Part shown: one piece after another, positions 9,803 to 17,214 of the stretch
Numbering within the stretch: position 1 is the stretch's first letter
Layout of the letters: every line of letters begins with the position of its first letter
Origin: Acetonema longum DSM 6540
GTDB lineage: Bacteria > Bacillota > Negativicutes > Sporomusales > Acetonemataceae
Length of the DNA stretch: 64,000 nt
Reading direction: 5' to 3'
NCBI RefSeq assembly: GCF_000219125.1
Contig: NZ_AFGF01000107.1
Location: forward strand, 1 to 64,000
Program-made: the position numbers and the translations under genes
The notes under the pieces: generated by a model
What the model saw: the letters and a program-made list of their open reading frames with translations, nothing else
Told to the model about the DNA's origin: nothing
Databases searched by the model: none

Positions 9803-11408
9803 TCCCATCACCTCCCGTTTGATAGGGCAAATCCACCCGGAACCGGGTTCCCTGCCCTAACTGAGAATACAGTTTCATATCGCCCTGCAGCTTAGCCACG
9901 CTGCGCTGTACCAGGAATAAGCCCAGTCCCCGGTTATCGGCCTTGGTCGAATACCCCTTAGCGAATATTTCTTTTTGTATTTCCAGTGAAATGCCCGGTC
10001 CGGTATCAGTCACTTCCAGGCTCAGGATCCCATCGGTGTAATCAAACCATACGTCCACCCGTTTCGCATCTGACTGACTGACAGCCTCTATGGCATTATC
10101 CATCAGATTGCCCATGATCGTGACCAGTTCGTGAACCATACAGGAGGCTGCCGGCTTAGGAAGATAGCTCGCATCGGCCAAAACCAAATCCACTCCCATT
10201 TCCCTGGCCCGGCTCAGTTTGGCCAACACAAATCCGGCCAGCACCGGATCTTTGACCCGGCGGTCCACAAAACCGACTTCCTCCTGGTATTGCTGGGCGA
10301 TGCCGTTAATATAGCCCCCTAGTTCATCGTAACATTTCATCTGGGCCATCCCCAGGATCACATGAAGTTTGTTCATAAATTCATGAGCCTGGGCCCGGAG
10401 AGTCTCCACATAGTTGCGAATGCCGGTCAGCTGTTCGGCCAAATGCCGGATTTCGGATTTATCGCGAAAGGTGGCAATGGCGCCTACCACCTGTCCGTCT
10501 ACCTTGATCGGCATCCGGTTGGTCAGGATGATCACCCCGTTAATATCCTGGTCTTGATCCAATTCCACCCGCCCTGTTTCCAGCACTTCTTTCAACCGGG
10601 TGTTGACCACGCGTTCTTCTATCGGTTTGCCGATTAAATCTTCTTCGATACCTGCCAGATTCAAAATCCGGACAGCCTCTTTATTCACCATGGTGACTTT
10701 TGTATCTTGGTCAATCGCTAAAATACCCTCCCGCACTGACTCCAGCATGGCGCTGCGCACCTCCAAAAGCTCCGCAATGGCGAAGGGTTCCAGTCCAAAC
10801 AAGGTCCGCTTTACATTCCGGGCCAGGGCCAAAGCGCCGGCAATGCCGATTAAAAACCCCACCCCGGTGGCAAAGTAAATGATAATCCGGCTTTGTGCGA
10901 TGGTCTTCTGCACATTATCCAGCAAAATACCTACTGATACCGCGCCCACCTGCCTGCCGTCAGTGTTAAAAATCGGGGAAAAGGCCCTGAGTGACATGCC
11001 TAACGTCCCTCTGGCAGTGGAAGTATACTCCCGGCTGTCCAAAAGCACCGGACCCTCGTCACCGCCGACAAAATGCTTGCCAATTATGCTGGTATTGGGA
11101 TGAGATTTGCGAATCCCGTTCATGTCCATTATCACAATATATTCCACTTCCGTGGCTTTACGCATCTCAGCGGCAAAGCCGCGGATATCTGTTTCGTCCC
11201 GCTTACCGGTCAGCCCTTCCACTACCACTGGCGAACGAGCCATAATGCGGGCAATATCGGCTGCATTCTCTCCGATTTCCTCCTCCACGATGCCCGCCAC
11301 GCTGGTGGTAATCAGAGCATTAGCCACCAGCAGTGACAAGGCAACCACACCGCAGACCAGTATGGTAATTTGGGTTTGCAGACTAAACAACGGTTTACCG
11401 GCTGTCAT
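9774..11408 (-). CDS. CitA/DcuS/MalK-type sensor histidine kinase
   Basis: An N-terminal membrane helix (about 13-35) is followed by a periplasmic PAS-like ligand domain (about 38-170) containing the RKSHPN and GKHFVGGDE segments typical of C4-dicarboxylate and citrate sensors. A second membrane helix (about 178-200), a cytoplasmic PAS domain, an SPOB-type H-box (LRAQAHEFMNKLH, phospho-acceptor His) and an HATPase_c domain with GNLMDNAIEA and DTGPGI/GLGLFLV boxes complete it. Start is ATG 11408, 6 nt after GGGGGAG. By analogy with Bacillus subtilis MalK-MalR, which controls malate transporters and malic enzyme, the neighbours suggest extracellular malate as ligand. Confidence 0.93.
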   Translation of the reverse strand: MTAGKPLFSLQTQITILVCGVVALSLLVANALITTSVAGIVEEEIGENAADIARIMARSPVVVEGLTGKRDETDIRGFAAEMRKATEVEYIVIMDMNGIRKSHPNTSIIGKHFVGGDEGPVLLDSREYTSTARGTLGMSLRAFSPIFNTDGRQVGAVSVGILLDNVQKTIAQSRIIIYFATGVGFLIGIAGALALARNVKRTLFGLEPFAIAELLEVRSAMLESVREGILAIDQDTKVTMVNKEAVRILNLAGIEEDLIGKPIEERVVNTRLKEVLETGRVELDQDQDINGVIILTNRMPIKVDGQVVGAIATFRDKSEIRHLAEQLTGIRNYVETLRAQAHEFMNKLHVILGMAQMKCYDELGGYINGIAQQYQEEVGFVDRRVKDPVLAGFVLAKLSRAREMGVDLVLADASYLPKPAASCMVHELVTIMGNLMDNAIEAVSQSDAKRVDVWFDYTDGILSLEVTDTGPGISLEIQKEIFAKGYSTKADNRGLGLFLVQRSVAKLQGDMKLYSQLGQGTRFRVDLPYQTGGDGSDSGSDCGR

Positions 11409-11596
11409 GGGCAACTCCCCCGGCTTCTATCCTATTTTCACGCTTGCGATACTTGTCATATTCTTCTATTACTGCAGCAAATAAACCTGCATTGTCAATC
11501 CCAAGCCACTGACAAGATCGCGGAGGCGATGCTTTTTTATTGGAATCTGTCCTCCAAAAAATTTGTCGCAATCGGGACCATCATCCGTAGGAATAT

Positions 11597-11633
11597 CTTG
11601 CTATTTGTCGAATTTGTTACAGAGAATAGCAAG
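11597..11633. repeat. inverted repeat upstream of small plus-strand gene
   Basis: Nine-base arms at 11597-11605 and 11625-11633 are separated by 19 nt, just before the ribosome site of the next gene. It could be an operator or a leader hairpin; no more can be said. The rest of the gap 11409-11656 shows nothing recognisable. Confidence 0.4.
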
Positions 11634-11656
11634 GCAATATAAGGCAGGTGGATGAT

Positions 11657-11926
11657 GTGACACAACAAGAAGCCCAGGAGGCCATTGAAAAGATGAAACG
11701 CGGTCCCCGCGCCCGGGAATATACTCGGGAAATTGATCGCCTAACAGCAGAGCATGGCTTTCTGACGCCGCTTTTCTTACATCATTTTTCTCAGTGGCAT
11801 CAGAAGCAAACCGCCAACGCCGCCCTGGAGCAGCTGAAAGCCGGCGCCCCAGGCCGTTCCCAGGACGACGCCGTTAAGATCCTGGCGCGCTATATTCGTA
11901 ACTGCCTGGATGATGATGAGAAATAA
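11657..11926 (+). CDS. small hypothetical protein
   Basis: An 89-residue hydrophilic, mostly helical protein without membrane segments or known motifs. The GTG at 11657 is favoured because a GGTGG ribosome site lies about 5 nt upstream; a GTG nine bases earlier would overlap that site. It precedes a secreted protein gene by 54 nt on the same strand. I do not recognise the family. Confidence 0.65.
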   Translation: MTQQEAQEAIEKMKRGPRAREYTREIDRLTAEHGFLTPLFLHHFSQWHQKQTANAALEQLKAGAPGRSQDDAVKILARYIRNCLDDDEK

Positions 11927-11980
11927 AAATCATGTGATTCGTAGAGTATGAACAAAGTAACTGAGAAAGGTGATCAAGCA

Positions 11981-12547
11981 ATGCGAAATACTCTGATCCG
12001 GATTCTTTGCTGCCTGGTGCTCATTGCGGTTATAGTACCGTGCGTGACGACGATACCCGCTAACGCAAAGGCTCCCAAAGATACTCAGAATACCCAGCAA
12101 GATACCACCCCAACTCCCCAGGATAGACAGAATACCCCGCAGCCGGAAAGACCGTCAGAACGTTATCAGTGGGCTTATAGCGGCGGCGGTCAAACCTTTC
12201 AATTTGATACGCACACTCTCCAGAAGATCAATGACCCCTATCGGGATGAGCAACTGGTAGAAGCCTGGGTCCGTGTTATTACCCCGAATAGGACCGCATC
12301 CAGCAGCATCGTTCTGCAGCAATACTACTTCCGGTTGAATACAAAACAGATTCAGCTGATGAGCTCTTTTGATCTGGCCTCTGATGGACAGGTAGGCCCC
12401 GGTAACAAGTTCACCTATGACGCCCACCGGTGGCAGGACATCGTGCCCGGCACTGCGGCTGAAGGAATTTATAACGCGGTAACGGACTATGCTGCTATAA
12501 AGTTTCCGCCGCCTAAAGAAAAAGGCAAGTTTTTAGGAATTTTTTAA
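11981..12547 (+). CDS. secreted protein, surface-adhesin-E-like
   Basis: A Sec signal peptide (about residues 1-31, hydrophobic core LIRILCCLVLIAVIVP, AxA-like end NAKA) is followed by a Thr/Pro/Gln-rich linker and a compact beta-rich domain. The pattern of aromatic residues (YQWAYSG, QTFQFDTHTL, VEAWVRV) is reminiscent of surface-adhesin E-type domains common in Negativicutes; that match is tentative. ATG 11981 is chosen because AAGGTGAT precedes it and the signal peptide then begins at the N-terminus. A strong hairpin follows. Confidence 0.7.
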   Translation: MRNTLIRILCCLVLIAVIVPCVTTIPANAKAPKDTQNTQQDTTPTPQDRQNTPQPERPSERYQWAYSGGGQTFQFDTHTLQKINDPYRDEQLVEAWVRVITPNRTASSSIVLQQYYFRLNTKQIQLMSSFDLASDGQVGPGNKFTYDAHRWQDIVPGTAAEGIYNAVTDYAAIKFPPPKEKGKFLGIF

Positions 12548-12589
12548 AATAAGTAAAGGCCTTTGGTTTGCCAAAGGCCTTTACTTATT
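12548..12589. terminator. bidirectional terminator, 19-bp stem
   Basis: A perfect 19-bp inverted repeat with a 4-nt loop lies between the convergent secreted-protein and response regulator genes, with A/T-rich flanks on both sides. Confidence 0.85.
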
Positions 12590-12618
12590 CCTTCTTACCG
12601 TTCTGCCGCGGCTATCCC

Positions 12619-13314
12619 CTATTCCATGCCATCCCCGGCCAACTTATAACCGACGCCGTATACAGTCTGGATCAGCTGGGGCTCTTTCGGCTGCGGCTCC
12701 AGCTTGCGGCGCAAATTTTTGATATGGGCGTCAATCGTCCGGTCATATCCTTCAAACGAGAATCCTTGCACCTGCTCCACGATCTGCAGCCTGCTGAACA
12801 CCCGTCCCGGATTGGTGGCCAGCAGTTCCAAAATTTTAAACTCTGTCGGCGTCAGTTCAATCGGCTGTTCTTTCACGGTTACGATATGTTCCTGCAAATG
12901 AACCGCCATATGACCGATGCGGATAACGTCCGGTTTCCTGGTAATCCGTTGCAGGCGGCGCAAAATAGCCCTGGCCCTGGCCACAACCTCCCGGGGGCTG
13001 AAAGGCTTGGTCACATAGTCATCGGCGCCGATCTCCAGACCGATCAAACGGTCCGTTTCCTCGTCCCGGGCAGTCAGCATGATAATCGGCACATCATTGT
13101 TCCGGCGCAAACGCCGGCATACTTCCCAGCCGTCCAGCCCCGGCAGCATGATATCTAAAATAACAATGTCCGGATTTTTCTCCCGCACAATCTGCACCGC
13201 CTGCCCCCCATCGTGGGACAAAATCACGATAAACCCGTCTTTTTCAAAATAAGCTTTCAGCAAGGCGGCTATTTTAACGTCATCATCCACGATCAGGGCA
13301 GTATAAGCCATCAT
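12619..13314 (-). CDS. OmpR/PhoB-family response regulator, orphan
   Basis: The receiver domain (1-120) has acidic residues Asp10-12, phospho-acceptor Asp54 and KPFS. A winged-helix effector domain (about 130-228) contains the characteristic ELTPTEFKILELL and YDRTIDAHIKNLRRKL segments. GGGAGG stands 5 nt before the first ATG. No histidine kinase gene is adjacent: the gene ends at a shared terminator with an unrelated secreted protein on the other side, so its partner is encoded elsewhere, or was lost. The closest types are BaeR/CpxR-like envelope-stress regulators. Confidence 0.9.
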   Translation of the reverse strand: MMAYTALIVDDDVKIAALLKAYFEKDGFIVILSHDGGQAVQIVREKNPDIVILDIMLPGLDGWEVCRRLRRNNDVPIIMLTARDEETDRLIGLEIGADDYVTKPFSPREVVARARAILRRLQRITRKPDVIRIGHMAVHLQEHIVTVKEQPIELTPTEFKILELLATNPGRVFSRLQIVEQVQGFSFEGYDRTIDAHIKNLRRKLEPQPKEPQLIQTVYGVGYKLAGDGME

Positions 13315-13451
13315 GACAGCCTCCCTATTTCAAAAAATTAATTCTACTCATGATAAATCATATCATAAGATTGTGAAAAATTAATGAATATCATTCTGCC
13401 GTATGAAACCAAAAAAGAGCTTGCGGCAATCCGCAAACCCTTAATTTTCAC

Positions 13452-13500
13452 TGGAGCCGATAACAGGATTCGAACCTGCGACCCTCTCATTACGAATGAA
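13452..13500 (-). tRNA. 3' half of tRNA-Thr(CGT), prophage attachment-site scar
   Basis: Read on the minus strand this gives an anticodon loop TTCGTAA (13490-13496, anticodon CGT), the variable region, a complete T arm around GGTTCGAATCC, the 3' acceptor strand TATCGGC, a discriminator base and an encoded CCA (13452-13454). It matches the 3' half of bacterial tRNA-Thr(CGU), as in E. coli thrW. The D arm and 5' acceptor strand are missing; sequence right of 13500 is unrelated. This is the pattern left when a phage integrates into a tRNA 3' end: the intact tRNA should lie at the far prophage end, beyond 64,000. Confidence 0.88.
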
Positions 13501-13556
13501 TTACCATATGTACATTATTGTATTATGTTGAATTGCGGTGACGCAACCACAGTATT

Positions 13557-13619
13557 TTTGTCCATAAATGCATGGAAGTATATTTTACTGTTTGTGTCCA
13601 TGGACACTACTTTGGACAC
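13557..13619. repeat. cluster of TGTCCA/TGGACA repeats beside att
   Basis: Direct and inverted copies of TGTCCA occur at about 13558, 13595, 13601 and 13613, including a perfect 14-nt palindrome at 13594-13607. Their place within 120 nt of the attachment scar suggests arm-type or excisionase-binding sites, but promoter operators are an alternative. Confidence 0.4.
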
Positions 13620-13622
13620 AAT

Positions 13623-13652
13623 AATAGCAGTGACCAATTGGTCACTGCTATT
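13623..13652. terminator. 30-nt perfect palindrome, probable terminator
   Basis: A perfect 13-bp stem with an AATT centre lies 22 nt past the GNAT gene stop on the minus strand. It probably ends the leftmost prophage transcript. The T tail is weak. Confidence 0.6.
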
Positions 13653-13673
13653 TAAACAATTTAAAACTACATA

Positions 13674-14255
13674 TCAAGTTATATCTATATGGTTAATTTC
13701 TCTTATATATCGCAACAATCCATCATTTCCATCTTGGTCTAAAAAAACAAAGCCGTGCTTATCGTAAAATTCCTTTAATTTATTATGGCCGATGCATTCA
13801 ATCAGGACTATTCTGCCTCCAGTAATGTGCTGTGCTTCTTTAATTTTTATAAGTGCTAATCGTAACAAATCAGAACCACTTATTAATTGGAGCTTGTCCA
13901 TGTCATTAGCATAATTTTTAGATATTTGTCCAATAAGAAATACCGGAATTGCTGATATCTCCTTAGACTTGCTCCCTGTGATTTTTTTGCGTAATGACCC
14001 ACTAACATTTTTCCTTACGCTTAATCCTTTAGAGGCTAAAGAGAAATACCCTACTAAAATAGGACTGTCTTTATAAGATGCGTAGACAAGATAGGTTCTA
14101 GAAACTCCCATCACTTGAAAAAGAATAGCCTTTTCTTTTAAAAAAAATTCAATATCACCGTCCAATGAACACGAAAAGACGGCGAGATGTTTCTTACACT
14201 CATCCTCGCCAAGCTCATCAATCATATCGCCAAGATGTATTACGGAAAAAGCCAT
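13674..14255 (-). CDS. GNAT-fold N-acetyltransferase-like protein
   Basis: A 193-residue protein with the layout of a GNAT acetyltransferase. A central strand/loop region (FLIGQISKNY, about residues 105-115) is followed by a helix and a C-terminal IECIGHNKLKEFYDKHGF segment typical of the acetyl-CoA-binding half (about residues 155-175). It is encoded 3 nt downstream of a 54-residue partner, with a shared promoter and a terminator, in the extreme left end of the prophage next to the attachment scar. That arrangement is common for lysogen-expressed cargo and for GNAT toxin/antitoxin pairs. Base composition is clearly more AT-rich than the neighbouring late genes. The substrate is unknown. Confidence 0.7.
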   Translation of the reverse strand: MAFSVIHLGDMIDELGEDECKKHLAVFSCSLDGDIEFFLKEKAILFQVMGVSRTYLVYASYKDSPILVGYFSLASKGLSVRKNVSGSLRKKITGSKSKEISAIPVFLIGQISKNYANDMDKLQLISGSDLLRLALIKIKEAQHITGGRIVLIECIGHNKLKEFYDKHGFVFLDQDGNDGLLRYIREINHIDIT

Positions 14256-14258
14256 GGA

Positions 14259-14423
14259 TTAATTTTCCAAATTAAAAAATCTTTTAATTTGATCTTTCTT
14301 TACATCTTCTGTTCTTACGCCTGAACATAACGTTATCGGCTTGGGCGATTTCAGCGCAAACGCCACTTTATTAGCATTTCGCTTGCTAACGGCAAATTCT
14401 TTTATAAAACTCTTAGTTGCCAT
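14259..14423 (-). CDS. small basic partner of the GNAT protein (possible antitoxin)
   Basis: A 54-residue lysine-rich protein beginning MATKSFIKEF. The ATG at 14423 is chosen because GGAG lies 7 nt upstream. It directly precedes the GNAT gene with a 3-nt gap, the usual order and spacing of an antitoxin and toxin. It has no clear ribbon-helix-helix signature, so the antitoxin role is inference only. Confidence 0.6.
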   Translation of the reverse strand: MATKSFIKEFAVSKRNANKVAFALKSPKPITLCSGVRTEDVKKDQIKRFFNLEN

Positions 14424-14500
14424 ATACATTCTCCATTCCATTCGTTTTATTATTACCCAAAAAGGAAATAATAAGACTATAACGGATTACCGATAATTAC

Positions 14501-14529
14501 ATTATAGACACTGATTATCACTATAGCAA
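14501..14529 (-). promoter_or_regulatory. consensus promoter of the GNAT pair
   Basis: On the minus strand TTGCTA (14524-14529) is followed by a 17-nt spacer and a perfect TATAAT (14501-14506). It lies about 80 nt upstream of the small partner gene, giving the pair a transcript independent of the late operon. Confidence 0.65.
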
Positions 14530-14802
14530 TACCAAATTGAATAAAAAGTCAAGCAACGGTCAAAATACTATTCTTAATACCATTCTTTATATTGTTATAC
14601 TATGTTCCAAACATTGAAAATGTGAATTCATAAACAGTGGTTAGTTTTCCCCGAATTCAAATATTTTAACCCCGTTTACAATATTTTTTCAAAAATTCCG
14701 GCCATCTCTTTTTTCTGCTCCCTACTAAATGACTGCAGTGAGATTGCTACCTTAACAGCGTTCTTCGCTTATATATGTATTCCACCACGCGCGATTTATA
14801 GA

Positions 14803-14836
14803 CCAAAAAAAAGAAAGCCCGACCGGAGCCGGGCCT
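14803..14836 (-). terminator. terminator of the lysis operon
   Basis: On the minus strand a GCCCGGCTCCGGTCGGGC hairpin is followed by a T-rich tail. It lies directly after the stop codon of the last lysis-region gene. Confidence 0.85.
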
Positions 14837-14839
14837 ACG

Positions 14840-15328
14840 TTAGAAGCGAAGTTCAACCATCCCGCCCTGATGATCCCGGTTGCCAATTATCTTATATTCG
14901 ATATGGTTATTGGGCGTGTAGCCAATTGATCCAAACACTTCGCTCCCCAGGAAGCCAGTTCCTAGGGAGCGTTTTTTCGTCTTATCTTCGGGTTGAATTT
15001 CAATGCGCAGGTTAATATCGGACGTCTGCTGCAGACTGACCTTCCCCTGTTCAAATTTCTGTGTTTCGTCTTGCAACAAGGAAAATTGATAGGGTTTATC
15101 GTTGACCCGGACACTGACACCAGGCTGATCGATTTTAGCCTCAACATCTGCATCCCCCGGGCCACTTTTGGGGACATATCTGACCTCTGTATTGGTCACT
15201 GTAACCAGTTTTTCAGTTACAACCGGAACCCTTTCCACTCGGAGTTCCGCCGGCCGGCCGAAATACATTCCGACGGCACCGACTGCTACCCCTACAACGA
15301 AAACGACGATAGCCCGAAATTCATTCAT
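14840..15328 (-). CDS. membrane-anchored protein of the lysis region (spanin-like candidate)
   Basis: A 162-residue protein with one N-terminal membrane anchor (about residues 5-23, rich in V/G/A) and a soluble, beta-predicted remainder. AGGGGG precedes the ATG at 15328. It is the last gene of the holin/amidase operon. If the host is diderm, the phage must disrupt an outer membrane, and proteins in this position with an inner-membrane anchor and periplasmic domain often act as spanins. No lipobox or long coiled coil is visible, so this is a guess by position and topology. Confidence 0.6.
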   Translation of the reverse strand: MNEFRAIVVFVVGVAVGAVGMYFGRPAELRVERVPVVTEKLVTVTNTEVRYVPKSGPGDADVEAKIDQPGVSVRVNDKPYQFSLLQDETQKFEQGKVSLQQTSDINLRIEIQPEDKTKKRSLGTGFLGSEVFGSIGYTPNNHIEYKIIGNRDHQGGMVELRF

Positions 15329-15341
15329 CGCATAGCCCCCT

Positions 15342-15641
15342 TTAAGCGTTCTTACCGGGGTCAATATGCGCCACTCGCGCATTTAGTTCAGCTTTCTTTG
15401 CATCGTTAAAGTTGTCAATACTGGAAAGATATCCGGTGATTCTTCTCAGTCTTTTTATTTTCGCCAATGCTTGGATCATTAGTTTCCCGTCATTCTGAAA
15501 AATACGAATAGACGCAAGAGGAAACTTCTGCTTGGACAACATGTCGATTTCCTCATTGACCAATTTTTTTACCTCATCAGCAGTAATATTGCAATCGACA
15601 TGTATCGGTATACCCCTAATTATTAAATCAGGTTCTCGCAT
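15342..15641 (-). CDS. hypothetical phage protein
   Basis: A 99-residue soluble protein with an alpha/beta pattern and a basic stretch (KIKRLRR). AGAGGTG is placed 5 nt before the ATG. It sits between the small tail-anchored membrane protein and the spanin-like gene with 13 nt to the latter, so it is expressed with the lysis genes. Family not recognised. Confidence 0.65.
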   Translation of the reverse strand: MREPDLIIRGIPIHVDCNITADEVKKLVNEEIDMLSKQKFPLASIRIFQNDGKLMIQALAKIKRLRRITGYLSSIDNFNDAKKAELNARVAHIDPGKNA

Positions 15642-15712
15642 AGCAACACCTCTAAAAGATATTTCAGATGTTTATCCAACGATCGGCACTTCCCTTCTGT
15701 ATTAGGACAACA

Positions 15713-15744
15713 AGCGGCTTTTGCAGTTTCCTGTAAAAGCCGCT
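15713..15744. terminator. 14-bp hairpin inside the lysis operon
   Basis: Arms 15713-15726 and 15731-15744 pair with one G-U. There is no T tail on the minus strand, so it may act as an mRNA processing or stability element rather than a full terminator. Confidence 0.45.
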
Positions 15745-15774
15745 ATTCATCCTAACTCCAATCAATGCGCTATC

Positions 15775-15969
15775 TTACAAAAGGCCTGCAACCTTCGCCA
15801 GGCCGATCAGTGCCAGGCCCAAGATAGCCAGGCCCACCCAAACCTGAAAGTTCGTGAACTTATGTTTTTCAGCCTTCCCTCTTACCCATCCGTCCAGTTC
15901 ATGTCCGGATTCATCGAGTTTTTTACCTACCTCTTTTGCCTTTTCTTTGATTTCTTCCTTATTAGCCAT
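15775..15969 (-). CDS. small tail-anchored membrane protein
   Basis: A 64-residue protein: a charged amphipathic N-terminal half (KEEIKEKAKEVGKKLDESG) and a single C-terminal membrane helix (about residues 43-62). GGAGG lies 8 nt upstream. Its start lies 2 nt downstream of the amidase stop codon. Its place suggests an accessory holin, antiholin or lysis regulator; sequence alone does not decide. Confidence 0.7.
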   Translation of the reverse strand: MANKEEIKEKAKEVGKKLDESGHELDGWVRGKAEKHKFTNFQVWVGLAILGLALIGLAKVAGLL

Positions 15970-15971
15970 TT

Positions 15972-16514
15972 TTACATTCCTCCATTTAATAAATATTTTT
16001 CTATACCAGACGCAATTGCTCTCGCAGCCGCGTCTTGATATGCCTCAGTGCCCAGCAACGCTTCCTCGGCTGAATGGGTAATAAACGCCAATTCAACCAG
16101 TGCCGCCGGCATATTGGTATATTTCAGGACGTATAACCCAACAGAAAGCTTAACGCCACGGTTAATAAGCCCCGTGGCGTTTACCAGTTCAATCTGAATG
16201 GACTGAGCCAGGTCATATCCCCTTTGACTGTCCAAGTGACACCATGTTTCAGTTCCATGTGCTGCTGGATCGTCATGCCCGTTGCAATGGATACTAATAA
16301 ATAGGTCAGCACCCCAGGAATTTGCCTGGCCGCAAATATCCTGCAAACTATCTGACTGATAGCAGAACGTGTCATAGCCGGCACCATCCAGAATATTCGC
16401 GACCATCCGGCCTACCGCAGCTGCCACGTCAGATTCCTGGAGACCCGACGGACCGACGGCACCGGGGTCTGGATTGCCGTCTGGAGCGTGGCCGGGGTTG
16501 ATGAATACTTTCAT
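15972..16514 (-). CDS. endolysin, N-acetylmuramoyl-L-alanine amidase (Amidase_3)
   Basis: A 180-residue single-domain amidase. Zinc ligands are visible as His9 (INPGHAP), Glu27 (GLQES) and His76 (ISIHCNG), with the catalytic Glu141 in ALVELAF. It cleaves the bond between N-acetylmuramate and L-alanine of peptidoglycan at the end of infection. There is no signal peptide or wall-binding domain, so it needs the holin to reach the wall. Its start lies 3 nt after the holin gene. Confidence 0.93.
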   Translation of the reverse strand: MKVFINPGHAPDGNPDPGAVGPSGLQESDVAAAVGRMVANILDGAGYDTFCYQSDSLQDICGQANSWGADLFISIHCNGHDDPAAHGTETWCHLDSQRGYDLAQSIQIELVNATGLINRGVKLSVGLYVLKYTNMPAALVELAFITHSAEEALLGTEAYQDAAARAIASGIEKYLLNGGM

Positions 16515-16517
16515 ATT

Positions 16518-17123
16518 CTACTTCTCCTTCTTATCGCTGCCAGGCACTGGCAGATTAAAATTACCGCCGGTGACCCGGTTTGCCAATGTGGCAAAAATCT
16601 GTTTCAGCTGCGCCAGACGTGTATTCCCCATTTGCTCCAGGTTCTCAGTGATCGATATCAATTCCGTGAGCGCGATAACCGTATAAATTCCTCCGGAAAT
16701 AGACCGGTTCACCGGTGTTCCAAACAATATAATTTCCGGTAGTTTCGTGACTAAGCCGGCGCAGACGACCAGCACCACATAGGTAAATATCTTCTCACTC
16801 CATCGCTGTCGCAGTTCAGTGCTGGTCAGAAACCCCGGCCGCCAGGCACTCCAAAAGCCCCAAAATATCGTCCATGCGTTAATAGATTCAGCCGATACAC
16901 CGATACTGAGTAAATATTTTTTTGTGATCGCCGCCCATTTCGTCAGCGTATCCAGCAGCACGAACACAACAACGACAGCGAATATAACCTCGCTGCCTCC
17001 GAAAAGAAACACAAATGCAGATGATAGTGCTGACGCCAATACCTTTACTGGCCAAAAGTCCATAATGTTTTCAAGACCATTTTTGAGCATCCGAATAAGT
17101 TTTTGTACACAATCCAAACACAT
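16518..17123 (-). CDS. phage holin (toxin-secretion/phage-lysis holin family)
   Basis: About 200 residues with several membrane segments (about 30-55, 60-80, 110-130, 145-160) and a charged C-terminal tail, matching the Phage_holin_4 family (segments VFVLLDTLTKWAAI and YVVLVVCAGLVTKLPEI). It forms the inner-membrane lesion that releases the amidase. The start is uncertain: GGAGG is only 2 nt before the ATG at 17123 and 8 nt before a TTG at 17117, so two starts, as in dual-start holins, are possible. Confidence 0.88.
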   Translation of the reverse strand: MCLDCVQKLIRMLKNGLENIMDFWPVKVLASALSSAFVFLFGGSEVIFAVVVVFVLLDTLTKWAAITKKYLLSIGVSAESINAWTIFWGFWSAWRPGFLTSTELRQRWSEKIFTYVVLVVCAGLVTKLPEIILFGTPVNRSISGGIYTVIALTELISITENLEQMGNTRLAQLKQIFATLANRVTGGNFNLPVPGSDKKEK

Positions 17124-17188
17124 CGCCTCCAAATAAAAATAGCGCCAATGCGCAGTACCTCATACCACCCCCTTTCACTAGAAAGGAA

Positions 17189-17214
17189 ATAGGAGAGGTT
17201 TAAACCTCTCCTAT
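17189..17214. terminator. 26-nt perfect palindrome at the end of the giant gene
   Basis: The palindrome includes the TAG stop codon of the polyvalent protein gene. A T run follows on the plus strand and TTTCC on the minus strand. It may attenuate transcription into the lysis genes or act as a processing site. Confidence 0.55.

Larger units (their letters stand above)
14424..14839. other. AT-rich intergenic region between cargo and lysis modules
   Basis: This 416-nt stretch holds the promoter of the GNAT pair on its left and the terminator of the lysis operon on its right. In between, a minus-strand reading frame at about 14676-14768 lacks any start codon and may be the tail of a lost gene. 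I see nothing else coding. Confidence 0.6.

Noticed and set aside
13384-13767. Plus-strand reading frame with the peptide GADNRIRTCDPLITNELPY
   Set aside because: It is antisense to the tRNA-Thr fragment; this peptide type is a well-known artefact of reading tRNA genes backwards.
14676-14768. Minus-strand coding-like fragment ending in IFEKIL
   Set aside because: No start codon exists between the upstream stop and the fragment; at most a relic of a lost gene, not annotated as a CDS.
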